DNA of 52,711 nt from an uncultured Clostridia bacterium (GTDB lineage Bacteria > Bacillota > Clostridia > Oscillospirales > Acutalibacteraceae). The DNA lies in contig CANPXD010000004.1 of the NCBI GenBank assembly GCA_947585615.1, positions 1-52,711 on the forward strand, given 5' to 3'. Each line of letters opens with the position of its first letter. The stretch's first letter is position 1. Positions 8,111 through 17,389 of the stretch are shown here, piece after piece. Under the pieces are notes generated by a model. It made no database searches and had not been told where the DNA came from. It was given only the letters and a program-made list of their open reading frames with translations. Both the position numbers and the translations under genes were made by a program.

Positions 8111-9275
8111 ATTGTGATTTCATTATATATTCAACAAGCTCGGCTGTGCTTTTTGGAATATAAACCATATTGGAAAAAGCTTTTTCAAAATTTGAAAATT
8201 CGTTTTTTACGGAATTTTCAAGGCTGCTGCGGGGAAGCAGCCTGTTTGCGGAAATTCCGCGGACTTCGCAGAACACACGCGCCGTTATAAGTCCCGTTGA
8301 AGTAAAGCTGATAACGGCAGCGGGCTTTTTTTCAAGACAGCCGAAAATGCTCTCCTGTGACGCAGTGGATTTTTTTTCTACAAAGCAGCCGAGTGAATCG
8401 TAGCGCTGAATCCTGTTGTCTCTTGGATGCGGCTTGATGATAACCGTTTTTCCCTCCTTTTTAAGCAGGGAAATGATTTCGGAATAAAGCTTGAGGTCAC
8501 AATCGTTTTTTATCTGACCCGTATTGTGGTACGGCTGGGTGCTTATGACAACAGCGCCCTCATAACGCGCAAAGTCGGCAGGATCGAGCTTCTCTCCGCC
8601 GACCGCTTTTCTGTAAAACGCAGTCATCTGAGCGTTCTCCTCAAAGCCGAAGCCTTTGTCCTCGGTCAGCATACGGCAGTCGATAAGCTCGTCTCTTTTA
8701 AGAAGCGTTTTCTGATAAAATTTGTTTACGGGATTATTTATAAATGTTCTGAGAAAAGCGGATTTACTGTTCGTCAGCTTGTACTGATCCACTGCCCAGT
8801 TGAAAACGGATCGCATATACGCGCCGATTCCCTCATCGGTGATAACGCTGATAACGCGCGCGTCGGGTATACTTTTTTTAACCTCGCAGACAAAAAGGCT
8901 GTTTACGGACAGGGGATTCAAAATGTAAACCGTTCTGCCGCTGCCGCAGGGCTTCATAAAATCCCGAAAGTCTTTCATTCGTCTTTTGAGGTTGCTGATT
9001 TTCCCGTGAGGGAATTCCGCTCCGGCAAAATAATCGGTTTTATAATCAATGCCGTTCAGAATCGAAAAGGAATCAAGATCTATCAGGGGCGAGGGATTTT
9101 CAAAATCCCTTTTGTCGGCAAGGATGATTCCTTTCAGTTTAACGCCGTTGCTCTGCAGCTTCATAAGAGCGGCGCGTATGCTTATGGCGTGCCATGGCGT
9201 TACGCAGAAAGCGACAAAGTTAATTTCTCTGTCTGCTTTTAAAATATCTGTAAGATCCTTATGCGTCAATGGCAA
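8109..9275 (-). CDS. Sialyltransferase/polysialyltransferase-like glycosyltransferase
   Basis: A 388-residue soluble protein at the promoter-distal end of the polysaccharide locus. An N-terminal segment FVAFCVTPWHAISI, the mid-region GRTVYILNPLSV and a C-terminal KPHPRD (HP motif) followed by ISFTSTGLITA resemble GT52 and bacterial polysialyltransferases, which use CMP-sialic acid at a His of the HP motif and a Ser/Thr-rich loop. The TTG at 9275 lies 8 bases after GGAGG (9288-9284); a GTG at 9284 falls inside that ribosome site and is rejected. No neu/CMP-sialate genes are in the window, so the actual sugar is unknown. The call is family-level. Confidence 0.6.
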   Translation of the reverse strand: MPLTHKDLTDILKADREINFVAFCVTPWHAISIRAALMKLQSNGVKLKGIILADKRDFENPSPLIDLDSFSILNGIDYKTDYFAGAEFPHGKISNLKRRMKDFRDFMKPCGSGRTVYILNPLSVNSLFVCEVKKSIPDARVISVITDEGIGAYMRSVFNWAVDQYKLTNSKSAFLRTFINNPVNKFYQKTLLKRDELIDCRMLTEDKGFGFEENAQMTAFYRKAVGGEKLDPADFARYEGAVVISTQPYHNTGQIKNDCDLKLYSEIISLLKKEGKTVIIKPHPRDNRIQRYDSLGCFVEKKSTASQESIFGCLEKKPAAVISFTSTGLITARVFCEVRGISANRLLPRSSLENSVKNEFSNFEKAFSNMVYIPKSTAELVEYIMKSQ

Positions 9276-9305
9276 AGCTTCCACCTCCGGTCTGGAAAGC
9301 AGGGT

Positions 9306-10838
9306 TCATCTTTTGATTTTGCTTTTAATAAGGCTGATGGTGCTTCTGAATTCATTTTTATCAAACAGAAGCAGGAAGGAAATGGCATAACCTATCAGTC
9401 CGCTGACTCCGATTGCGAATATGAATCCGAACCAGCTTTCCATACGGAAAAAGCTTTTGAAGCAGCTGAAAAAGATATAGACTACGCCGAAAACAACACA
9501 GTTTCTGAATATGGATTTAAAAAATACGGACACCTTTATATTCAGAAGCTTTGCCGTGTAGAACGGCTGGAAAAAGATAAGACGGAGCACGGTTAAGACG
9601 GAGCCGAAAACATTGAGCGTTATCAGAGTCAGTTTGCCTGAGAAGCCGAAGGGAAGAACAATCAGTATATTTATAAAGCCGATAATTAACGTGACTATCG
9701 CAGGTGTTTTAACCTTATTGAGCGCGAAATTCACCTGAATCAGAGGATAAACGTACGCATTGAGCAGATACGGCAGGGTAATAATTACGGAAAGCGTCTG
9801 GACAAGGGCGATTTCATCGGGCGTATAGTTTTCAAGCCAGAGCGCGTAAAAATTGCTTCCGAATGCGATAAAGCCCGCAATGGGGACGGTCAGGATAAAA
9901 GAAACGATATTGATGGATTTTTTCAGCTCGGTGATAAGCTGGTCGGATTCTCCGCGTGAAAACAGCTGTGTAAAGCGCGGCGAAAAGGTTTGGCTGAGCT
10001 GTTCGCTGAGCATATTTATGTAGCGCGGAATTGTTTTTGCGGCGGAGAGATACCCTGTTGAGATAACGCTGATTAATTTATTCGCAAGAAAGCTGTTCAA
10101 GCCGGAAAGAAGAAGGTTTGAAAGACTGAGAATAGACATCCATATTCCGCCGGACAGAATGTTTTTTACTGCTTCCCAGCTGAAATCCCTCAGACTGAAA
10201 TGAATTTCGGGCATAAGCTTTTTCGTGATGATATAGCTTGCCACACCCATATATACGGTGCAAATCACCGAGGTGAGACTGATAAAGAAGATTTTTATAT
10301 CAAACGCCGTGATCAGCGCGATTGTGATTATCAGCTTGAGGATATAGGATATTGCGTTTCGGACATATGTTTTGTCAACTCTGTTTTTAACATATGCGGC
10401 GCAGTTCAAAACGGAAATGCAGATGCCGAGGATGTAGTTTATAAAAACGAGGGAGAAGGTTATTTTAACATCGGTTGTCAGCTCCGGCGGAATGTTTACC
10501 ACATATTCGAGCTTCCAGATTAAAAATATGGCGACAACACAGAGAATCCCTGAAAGAAAAAGGTTTGAAATCAGAATGGAATTGATATAAGTTTGTGCCT
10601 TTTTTTTGTTTCCGCGGTGATATTCAACAGAAATAAATCTGCCCGTCATGGTGTTAAGCGCCAGCGTCAGGATTCCGGCATAATTAACAAAGTCAAAGGC
10701 AAGACCGATAAAGCCGTAAGCCTCTGTTCCGAGACGGTCGATTATGTACGGTGTGAGTTTGAAATTTATGCCTGCGTTAATGATAAACGCGAGCATACTT
10801 GTGCTCAGATTTACTGCGGTTTGTTTTTTATTTCCCAA
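9306..10838 (-). CDS. Wzx-like oligosaccharide flippase
   Basis: A 510-residue membrane protein of the polysaccharide-transport branch of the MOP superfamily, with about 14 predicted hydrophobic segments. It should flip lipid-linked repeat units across the membrane for Wzy-dependent polymerisation. The N-terminal NKKQTAVNLSTSMLAFIINA and the ILSGGIWMSILSLSNLLLS segment are typical. It starts with TTG at 10838 after AGAGG. It lies between the Wzy-like gene and the sialyltransferase-like gene in the same transcript. Confidence 0.9.
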   Translation of the reverse strand: MGNKKQTAVNLSTSMLAFIINAGINFKLTPYIIDRLGTEAYGFIGLAFDFVNYAGILTLALNTMTGRFISVEYHRGNKKKAQTYINSILISNLFLSGILCVVAIFLIWKLEYVVNIPPELTTDVKITFSLVFINYILGICISVLNCAAYVKNRVDKTYVRNAISYILKLIITIALITAFDIKIFFISLTSVICTVYMGVASYIITKKLMPEIHFSLRDFSWEAVKNILSGGIWMSILSLSNLLLSGLNSFLANKLISVISTGYLSAAKTIPRYINMLSEQLSQTFSPRFTQLFSRGESDQLITELKKSINIVSFILTVPIAGFIAFGSNFYALWLENYTPDEIALVQTLSVIITLPYLLNAYVYPLIQVNFALNKVKTPAIVTLIIGFINILIVLPFGFSGKLTLITLNVFGSVLTVLRLIFFQPFYTAKLLNIKVSVFFKSIFRNCVVFGVVYIFFSCFKSFFRMESWFGFIFAIGVSGLIGYAISFLLLFDKNEFRSTISLIKSKIKR

Positions 10839-10857
10839 TGAATTTAACCTCTTTAGC

Positions 10858-12147
10858 TTATTCCGAGACGTCTGTAGCGTGGACGGAAAACACTTTATGC
10901 TTTCGTTTCACGCTGACATAGTATTCATATTCAAAAATTGCCCAGTATAGCGGAAGAGCGAGGATGCGCTGTTCGTCAAATGTGCAGAGTGTTATGTTCG
11001 CAACAGTAAGAAAAACGAGCATTCCGACGATAAATGTCGACCTTTCGGATTTTGCGGCAAGCGCCGTAACAGCGCAGTAAAGGATTCTTCCGAAAACGAG
11101 AACGGCGAGAATCACACCCGAAATTCCGTAATGGAAATACATATTGATTATTCCTATATCGTCAAGGTGGGCATTTCCGTTTGAAGAAAAGAAAAGATCA
11201 TATCTTATCGGTGTATTGGGAACAAGAAAGCTCAGACCGAGCAAAGGCTTTTTGTTTGCGATCTGTGAAAAGTATGATATGGCGTACGACCTTGCAACCG
11301 TTGAGGAGCCAAGCTCCTCGTCTGATTCGGAAAAGGTTGCGAGAAATGAACTTATCGTTCCCGTTGCCGCAAGAAGGAAGAGGACAATCGCAACCAGAAA
11401 GACTAAAAACAGCTTTTTGCCCTTCGGCCGCCTCTTGACAAGCAGCATAGCGGTAAACGTGAGAAAATACGCGATTATATACATTCTCGTCATATTGATA
11501 TATATATTGTAGAATATGATGGCAACAATCATTGCGAGATAAAAATAATATTCCCTTGTTTTTTTGGAAATCTCAAGAAGCTTGTAAACGCAGAAAATGA
11601 AAACAATTCCTCCGAACGCGCCGAGGGCCATTCGCATTCTGTCGTGCCTGGTGGTGTAATCCATATAGTACATTACAGTGCGTCCCGTAAAGTTATAAAT
11701 AAGGGCGCGCAGCGTTTTGAACACCAGCAACACAAAGGTCATTACGGTAATGTCCTTCATAAGTCTGTCGTAACCGCCGCAGGAATGTAATACATAGATG
11801 ATTGGCAGAAAATAGAGGAGATTGACAACCTGCCGCACTGTTGCAAACAAATCGCGCAGACCTTCATCATAAACCGCGTAGGAATAGATGCAGTGAATAA
11901 CGGTGAATACGGCGAGATAAAGAACCGTTATGTAAAAAAAACGGGAATACACCGCTGTTTTCATTCTCAGCGGCCGGTTTACCATTATATTAAAAAAAAG
12001 TCCGAGTGCAATAATAAATACTACAGCGTTCTGAAACATATTGCTTCTCAGAACGGGAACAGCTATAATGTTGAGCATTTCCGTATAGACAAATACAGCG
12101 GCGAGTATTAAATTGTAAATCGGACTCGGATTGTACTTTATTTTCAT
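10858..12147 (-). CDS. Wzy-like polysaccharide polymerase (O-antigen ligase family)
   Basis: A 429-residue protein with roughly 11-12 hydrophobic segments and a large outer loop (around 280-340) that starts after SFLATFSESDEELGSS. This matches O-antigen polymerases/ligases, which join lipid-linked repeat units outside the membrane. Sequence conservation in this family is low, so the call rests on topology and on its place between a glycosyltransferase and the flippase. The ATG at 12147 directly abuts the previous stop, with AAAGGA inside the upstream gene, suggesting coupled translation. Confidence 0.8.
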   Translation of the reverse strand: MKIKYNPSPIYNLILAAVFVYTEMLNIIAVPVLRSNMFQNAVVFIIALGLFFNIMVNRPLRMKTAVYSRFFYITVLYLAVFTVIHCIYSYAVYDEGLRDLFATVRQVVNLLYFLPIIYVLHSCGGYDRLMKDITVMTFVLLVFKTLRALIYNFTGRTVMYYMDYTTRHDRMRMALGAFGGIVFIFCVYKLLEISKKTREYYFYLAMIVAIIFYNIYINMTRMYIIAYFLTFTAMLLVKRRPKGKKLFLVFLVAIVLFLLAATGTISSFLATFSESDEELGSSTVARSYAISYFSQIANKKPLLGLSFLVPNTPIRYDLFFSSNGNAHLDDIGIINMYFHYGISGVILAVLVFGRILYCAVTALAAKSERSTFIVGMLVFLTVANITLCTFDEQRILALPLYWAIFEYEYYVSVKRKHKVFSVHATDVSE

Positions 12148-13050
12148 TTATTTTTCCTTTAAAACCTTTTTTGTGTTTTTTATAAATCTGAAGGCGTCCT
12201 TGATTTTATGCTCCTTTGTAAAGGTGAAAAGCACTTCAAGACACCTTATGAAGCGTATTTTTCTGAGTCTTGCTTTCGGCGCGTAAAGATAGTTTTTGAA
12301 AAAGTAGATCTCGGATCTGAAATTTTCAAATCTCGTGATATAATTGGCGTTTCCGCCCATAGAAGCGCCGTGATAGTGAAGCGCGCGGGCAGCAGGCTCA
12401 AAGCCGAGCTTCAGTCCTGCCTTTTGCGCTTTTTCGGAAATGATGTATTCCTCAAAATAGAGAAAGGTTGAAGGGTCGAAAAAGCCGATTTTTTCAAATA
12501 ATTTAATATCGGCAATAAAAACAGCGCCCGAAACCCAGTAAACGTCCGTGAATTCAGAAGGCAGGGTACGGCTGTTGTATTTGTTCTTTTTGTCGAAATT
12601 GCGGAGATATGTTTCGCTCATCATATATTTTTTGAACGAGGGGGCGGAAAGCTTTATGTTCATCTGGTGAGCGCCCGACGGCTTTCGGAGAGAAGGCCCT
12701 ATCAGAAGATAATCGAGCTTCGTAATATCATTGTAAAGAATATTTATTGCGTCCCTGTCAAATCGTATATCATTGTTTGAAATAAGGATATAATCGCAGT
12801 TGTCGGCGAGCGCCTTTTCAATGCAGAGGTTATTGCCCTTTGCGTAGCCGAGGTTTTTTTCGGACTCAAAGCAGTCCACAAGGGGATTATCCCTGTATTG
12901 GCGGCTGAGAAAATCAAATGAGCCGTCGCCTGAGCAGTTGTCGAGCAGATAGATTTTATATTTAATATCCCGCACCGTTTCAAAAACAGAATGGATGCAG
13001 TCTATCGTTTTTTCATATTGTCTGTAATTAATAATAGCGATTCCAAGCAT
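12148..13050 (-). CDS. GT2-family glycosyltransferase
   Basis: A 300-residue GT-A-fold transferase. The N-terminal IAIINYRQYEKTIDCI strand, LLDNCSGDGS, the NLGYAKGNN loop and the metal-binding Asp pair in SNNDIRFD are hallmarks of the GT2 rhamnosyltransferase-like subgroup. A VYWVSGAVFIADIKLFEKIGF acceptor-site segment follows. It has no membrane anchor. It presumably adds one sugar to the lipid-linked repeat unit; donor and linkage cannot be read from sequence. Confidence 0.9.
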   Translation of the reverse strand: MLGIAIINYRQYEKTIDCIHSVFETVRDIKYKIYLLDNCSGDGSFDFLSRQYRDNPLVDCFESEKNLGYAKGNNLCIEKALADNCDYILISNNDIRFDRDAINILYNDITKLDYLLIGPSLRKPSGAHQMNIKLSAPSFKKYMMSETYLRNFDKKNKYNSRTLPSEFTDVYWVSGAVFIADIKLFEKIGFFDPSTFLYFEEYIISEKAQKAGLKLGFEPAARALHYHGASMGGNANYITRFENFRSEIYFFKNYLYAPKARLRKIRFIRCLEVLFTFTKEHKIKDAFRFIKNTKKVLKEK

Positions 13051-13061
13051 ACCGCAAAACC

Positions 13062-14192
13062 TTAATTGTATAAGCTTTCAAGCTGATTTTTTGTTTCTTC
13101 AATGCTGAATTTAACGGCTGTTTCACGCGCGGCGGCACACATTTTCATATACTTCCCGAAATCACCGTCCCAGATTTCATAGAGCTTTTTTATGTACTGA
13201 GCAAGGCATTCCGCCGTCGCGTCCTCGGCAATGAATCCGTTTTTGCCGTTTTCAATTATTTCGCGCATTGCGCCTTTATCAAAGGCAAGGCAGGGAACGC
13301 CGCACGCCATTGCCTCGGCAAGCGTTATGCCGAAGCCCTCCTGCAAAATCGCAGGATGAACGAAAAGACTGCTTTTCGCAAGCCATTCTTCAACATTTGT
13401 CTGCGCGCCGCAGAGGGATATTTTATTTTCAAGCCTGTATTTTTCAACAAGCTCTTTAAGCCTTTTTCCGTATTCATCGCTGTTTTCATCTGTAATATTG
13501 CCTCTGGGAGACACGCTGCTGCCGACTATATCAAGATGGACTTTGTACGCATCAGACAAAAAAGACATTGCCTTTATCAGCAGATGAACGCCCTTTTTCG
13601 GGAAAAGCCTGCCGACATATATTATGTTAAACACATCGTGCTCTTTTCGAGGGGAAAATGAAAATTTATCTAAATCAATTCCGTTATAGATAACGGTGAT
13701 TTTGTTTTTATCAAAGCCGCACAGGTCGGCAAAGCTGTCGCGTACGGTGCAGGAGATGGCAACCGCCGAATCGGCTGTTTTGAAAGCTGTTTTTTCAATA
13801 TATTTTTGAATGATGTTTTTGATTTTGTTTTTTTTGTAAAAGAAATCATAGCCGTTTGAATGCCAGTAAAGGATAAATTTTACCTTTTTTCCGAGCGCCT
13901 TTTTCGCAAACGTGCAGAGGAAGCGGACGATCGGCGCACCCGAATGGGAGATCATCACATCTGCGTTGTGCTTTTTGCAGAATTCCGTGAATTTAACGGC
14001 TTCGCCTATAAAATCAAAATGTCGTCCGTTCTGAATATGAACAGTGTTGTCCTTTGCGATTTCATCTGAAATGCAGCCTCTTTCAAAAACGAAATAAAAA
14101 ATATTGTTGTGTTCTGAAATTTTTGCAATTTCCTTTGTTAAAACGGAAATTCCGCCTATTTCTCCTGAGAGTTGGAGATGTACGATGTTCAT
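13062..14192 (-). CDS. GT4-family glycosyltransferase
   Basis: A 376-residue GT-B-fold transferase. The N-terminal acceptor domain has HLQLSGEIGGI. The C-terminal donor domain has NIIYVGRLFPKKGVHLLIKA, GAQTNVEEWL and the EGFGITLAEAMACGVPCLA loop with the family's EX7E pattern, which binds the nucleotide sugar. The ATG at 14192 follows AAGGTGG. It begins just downstream of the remnant described at 14220-14347, which may mark an old insertion point. Confidence 0.92.
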   Translation of the reverse strand: MNIVHLQLSGEIGGISVLTKEIAKISEHNNIFYFVFERGCISDEIAKDNTVHIQNGRHFDFIGEAVKFTEFCKKHNADVMISHSGAPIVRFLCTFAKKALGKKVKFILYWHSNGYDFFYKKNKIKNIIQKYIEKTAFKTADSAVAISCTVRDSFADLCGFDKNKITVIYNGIDLDKFSFSPRKEHDVFNIIYVGRLFPKKGVHLLIKAMSFLSDAYKVHLDIVGSSVSPRGNITDENSDEYGKRLKELVEKYRLENKISLCGAQTNVEEWLAKSSLFVHPAILQEGFGITLAEAMACGVPCLAFDKGAMREIIENGKNGFIAEDATAECLAQYIKKLYEIWDGDFGKYMKMCAAARETAVKFSIEETKNQLESLYN

Positions 14193-14219
14193 ATGAGTAC
14201 CACCTTCGGTTAAGAAATA

Positions 14220-14347
14220 ACAGCCGCCGCAAGCTGTTCGCCCGTTTTATCCGTCCGCGCCGCCTTTGATTTTCCGGAAGACCCGCCGCTTGCGGCGCAG
14301 TCTGCCTTGTGGGTCTTTTTATTTAAAACACGCCGAAACGGTGCGGT
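14220..14347 (-). pseudogene. Decayed duplicate of the 3' end of the radical SAM gene
   Basis: On the minus strand, about 95 bases after the licD stop are a diverged copy of the last part of the radical SAM gene at 15222-16391. The matching frame still reads KADCAAS then KSKAARTDKTGEQL, against EADCAAS then KSKAALTDKTGEQL in the intact gene, and ends at a TAA. The frame has no start and continues in phase from the licD stop. This looks like the scar of a duplication or of an insertion that brought licD in. Confidence 0.75.
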
Positions 14348-15172
14348 TCATTCGTTTATATAATACGCCTCCATACAGTGGGACGCACGCTTTTCCACGG
14401 GAGGAAGCGTCATATAATCACCGTACATCTTCGTAAGATATTCATTCCAGCAGACAGGATTGTTTACCTCTTTTCCCTCGAAAAAGCCTTTGACAGGCGC
14501 TTCAAACAGCCTTTTTTCAAAATACATCAGGTGAAAGCCCCACACAATGTTTCCCACATATTTGCTGTTTATTTTCTGTGTCTTTCTTCCGATTGAATCG
14601 ATTCTCTTTGTTATGTATTCCGGTGAAAGCTTTTTTGCGATAGGTCTTTGCAGTGCGCGGAGAAAATTTTTTGCGTGGTATTTAAAGGAATCTTCACGAC
14701 TTAAATTAACCTGATTTGTTGAAGTCTCAAGCATACTCTCAAGCAGCTTTGACCTTACGTATAAAAGATAATTGAAAGCCGTATTGTTATAAAAATTATC
14801 GAGAGGGAATAGGTCAATAAACACGCCCAGCGCGTATTTTTTGTCGGAAACATTCTGTTCGTAAACGAGCGTTTTTTCGCTGCACGCCTTGGCAAACGGA
14901 TAGATATAATCCCTGTCTCCCGGTTTTTTAAAGGTAATGTATCCGTCAAGCAGGATTCCGTCGGTCAGTTCAAGCATACGGTCATAATCTTTTCGGGGCA
15001 GAAAAAGGTCTATGTCATCGTCCCACGGGATAAAGCCCTGATGGCGGACAGAACCAAGCGTTGTTCCGCCGCTTGTAAAATACCTAATGGCGTTTTTGTC
15101 AAAAAAATCAATTACGGCGGACATGATTTCAAATTCTGTCCGCTGAATTTCAGCAAGCTCAAGCCTTCTCAT
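14348..15172 (-). CDS. LicD-family phosphotransferase
   Basis: A 274-residue LicD protein. The family is known for transferring phosphocholine, and in some members other alcohol-phosphate groups, onto cell-surface glycans. The signature runs from about residue 35: SGGTTLGSVRHQGFIPWDDD, with Asp51-Asp53 and Asp55 as the nucleotidyltransferase-type metal ligands. No choline uptake or activation genes (licABC) are nearby, so the donor is unknown. It starts at ATG 15172, 49 bases after the radical SAM gene, with a CGGAG ribosome site. Confidence 0.9.
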   Translation of the reverse strand: MRRLELAEIQRTEFEIMSAVIDFFDKNAIRYFTSGGTTLGSVRHQGFIPWDDDIDLFLPRKDYDRMLELTDGILLDGYITFKKPGDRDYIYPFAKACSEKTLVYEQNVSDKKYALGVFIDLFPLDNFYNNTAFNYLLYVRSKLLESMLETSTNQVNLSREDSFKYHAKNFLRALQRPIAKKLSPEYITKRIDSIGRKTQKINSKYVGNIVWGFHLMYFEKRLFEAPVKGFFEGKEVNNPVCWNEYLTKMYGDYMTLPPVEKRASHCMEAYYINE

Positions 15173-15221
15173 TTATAACGCTCCGTTGGGTTGTCTTTCC
15201 ATTGTTTAAATACAGACGAAA

Positions 15222-16391
15222 TTATTTCATCTGTTCCGCGATGTCCTCCGCCACAAGCTGTTCGCCCGTTTTATCCGTCAGCGCCGCCTTGGATTTTTCG
15301 GAAAGTCCGTCGCTTGCGGCGCAGTCTGCCTCGCAGGTCGAAAGCGCGTCAAGCTCCTCCTTTGTCACCTTTCCGTTTTCAAGGGCGCGCACGATCGGCA
15401 GCTCGTACATACTGTACTTTTTATCTTTGAAAAAACGCAGGAATTTATGCTTGATTACCCACGCCGCGGGAACATGGATATATTTGTGCATCGCGGGTGA
15501 AACCGAGCCGATCATCCAGCAGTTTCGGCCGCAGTGCCTGACCTCGGCGCGCACCTTTTCCGCCTGTTCGCTGTTCCACAGTTCCTCCCACGTTTGGGAA
15601 TTCAAATTTCCCATAACGAGCTTTTCTTTTGTGCCGTTGCAAGGCATAACGTCGCCGTAGGGGTCTATAAAAAACGTGTCAAACGCCATATCGCAGGGCA
15701 AAAGCCTTTTCTGACCGTAAATATAATTTATAAGACCGTGATTGAAATACGCTCTGAACCATTTTTTGGGGTTGTTGCTCCTGAGCAGCTCGTTGATGAG
15801 ATTTTCAAAATTCGCCGCGACCGCCGCTCTGTCCTTTATGATGTTTTTTGATTCAACAAAGTAAAAGGAATTGTGAAGCGACGCGGTGGCAAATTCCATA
15901 TTCATTTCGTCCGACAGTTTATATAAAGGAACGAGATCCGCTGCGTTTGCGTCTTGAACGGTCATACCGAAGCCAACGTCGGGATGCTTCATCTCAACGA
16001 GTTTTCTGAGCGTTTCAAGACCGCGGTTAAAGCCGTTTTCAAGACCGCGGATGGCGTTGTTCGTCTCTTCAAGTCCTTCTATTGAGACGCGAATCCCGAT
16101 TTTTGGAAACGCTTTGCACAAATCAAGAATTCTGTCCGTAAAAAAACCGTTTGTGGATATAACGATGCGGTCGCTCTTTTTGTAAAGCTCGCGGACAATA
16201 TCCTTTAAATCCGTTCTTATGAACGGCTCGCCGCCTGTGATGTTTGTAAAATACATCTCCGGCAGCTTTTTTATTGTTTCAATGCCGATTTCCTCATCCG
16301 GCGAGGAGGGGCGTTTGTATCTGCTGCACATCGTGCAGCGCGCGTTGCAGCGGTAAGTAACGATAACAGTTCCATTTAATTTTTTTGACAT
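15222..16391 (-). CDS. Radical SAM/SPASM-domain protein
   Basis: A 389-residue radical SAM enzyme. The cluster motif CX3CX2C is Cys15, Cys19, Cys22, followed by NITGGEPFIR (SAM-binding GGE). The C-terminal half has SPASM-type cysteines: LLPCDMAF, DVMPCNGT and HCGRNC. A tail of about 40 residues with STCEADC and an acidic helix is unusual, and it is this tail that is duplicated at 14220-14347. Similar enzymes lie in bacterial polysaccharide loci, where they may dehydrate, epimerise or otherwise modify sugars. Peptide modification is the other known SPASM role, but no precursor peptide is visible. It overlaps the upstream acyltransferase by 16 bases. Confidence 0.88.
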   Translation of the reverse strand: MSKKLNGTVIVTYRCNARCTMCSRYKRPSSPDEEIGIETIKKLPEMYFTNITGGEPFIRTDLKDIVRELYKKSDRIVISTNGFFTDRILDLCKAFPKIGIRVSIEGLEETNNAIRGLENGFNRGLETLRKLVEMKHPDVGFGMTVQDANAADLVPLYKLSDEMNMEFATASLHNSFYFVESKNIIKDRAAVAANFENLINELLRSNNPKKWFRAYFNHGLINYIYGQKRLLPCDMAFDTFFIDPYGDVMPCNGTKEKLVMGNLNSQTWEELWNSEQAEKVRAEVRHCGRNCWMIGSVSPAMHKYIHVPAAWVIKHKFLRFFKDKKYSMYELPIVRALENGKVTKEELDALSTCEADCAASDGLSEKSKAALTDKTGEQLVAEDIAEQMK

Positions 16392-17389
16392 TTATTAACC
16401 TTTCCTTTGTTTCCGAGGAATAAGAAATTTACAACGGGAATTTTTCTGAGTATATATTTGCTTGCAAAATAAGGAACGATAAGACCCAGCACAAACATTG
16501 CGGCATACAATATATTAACGGGAATCGGGAACATGGATTTGAATACCACTCTTAACGGAACCTGAACAAAATAGCTTACGAGATAAATGTCATAGCTGTA
16601 TAATCCAAATTCGTTAAGCACCAAATAAAGACGTCTCGGTTTTTCGTTCTGTGAAATACAGTTCGCCGCAAAAATAATAAATATGCTTGCTGAGATACAG
16701 GTAAAAATATAGATGTTTATCGAATAACCGATAATATGAAGAACAATGAAAACGCACATTGCCGCCAAAGCGGAATAAATGCTGAAAACATACTTTTTAA
16801 AAAATCCGTAATACTTATAAACGATTATACCTATTGCATAAAATACCGCGTATTTTAAAACAGTTGATAGAAACGTTGAAGGGACAAACATATTCAGTAT
16901 ATGTGCGCCTGCGGAGAAAACTAAAAATAGTATGTAATTGTATTTTATTTTACCGAGTAAAATAAAAATAACGCTGATAACAAACAGAGTCCAGAGATAC
17001 CATAGACCTCCGTTCGGATTTATACCGATAAAGATTTTATAAAAATCCTTCAGCGCAAACGGATTGTTCGTGTATTTTTCCATAAACAGCTTAGGGATAA
17101 GAGAGATAACCGAAAAGGAAAAATACGGAATCATCAGCCGCAAAAATTTGCTTTTAAGTTGCTCACCGATTTTGTAATTTCTGCTGAGAAGCCTTCTTGC
17201 GGAGACGAAGCCGGACAAGATGACAAAAAGCCCCATATGAAAGCTGTAGCATACGGTGTTTATCATTGAAAGTGGCGGTGCGGCGTCGGGAAACGAATGA
17301 CCCAGCACAACAAAAATCATTGCTATTGCACGCGCGATATTGATTTCCTTATAGTATGTCTTTGAAATATCTGTTGTATTATTCTGCAT
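16376..17389 (-). CDS. Acyltransferase-3 family membrane protein (sugar O-acetyltransferase-like)
   Basis: A 337-residue integral membrane protein with about ten hydrophobic segments. The N-terminal EINIARAIAMIFVVLGHSFP contains the family's conserved His in the first helix, and a later Arg-rich loop (SARRLLSRNYK) matches the acyltransferase-3 pattern. Members acylate surface sugars using cytoplasmic acyl-CoA. It overlaps its neighbours by 11 and 16 bases. It is one of two such enzymes in the locus, so the polymer may carry two acyl decorations. Confidence 0.87.
   Translation of the reverse strand: MQNNTTDISKTYYKEINIARAIAMIFVVLGHSFPDAAPPLSMINTVCYSFHMGLFVILSGFVSARRLLSRNYKIGEQLKSKFLRLMIPYFSFSVISLIPKLFMEKYTNNPFALKDFYKIFIGINPNGGLWYLWTLFVISVIFILLGKIKYNYILFLVFSAGAHILNMFVPSTFLSTVLKYAVFYAIGIIVYKYYGFFKKYVFSIYSALAAMCVFIVLHIIGYSINIYIFTCISASIFIIFAANCISQNEKPRRLYLVLNEFGLYSYDIYLVSYFVQVPLRVVFKSMFPIPVNILYAAMFVLGLIVPYFASKYILRKIPVVNFLFLGNKGKVNKCQKN

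Noticed and set aside
8427-9242. A 271-codon plus-strand frame opposite the sialyltransferase-like gene
   Set aside because: The minus-strand gene has motifs and a ribosome site; the plus-strand frame shows neither and would break the operon pattern.
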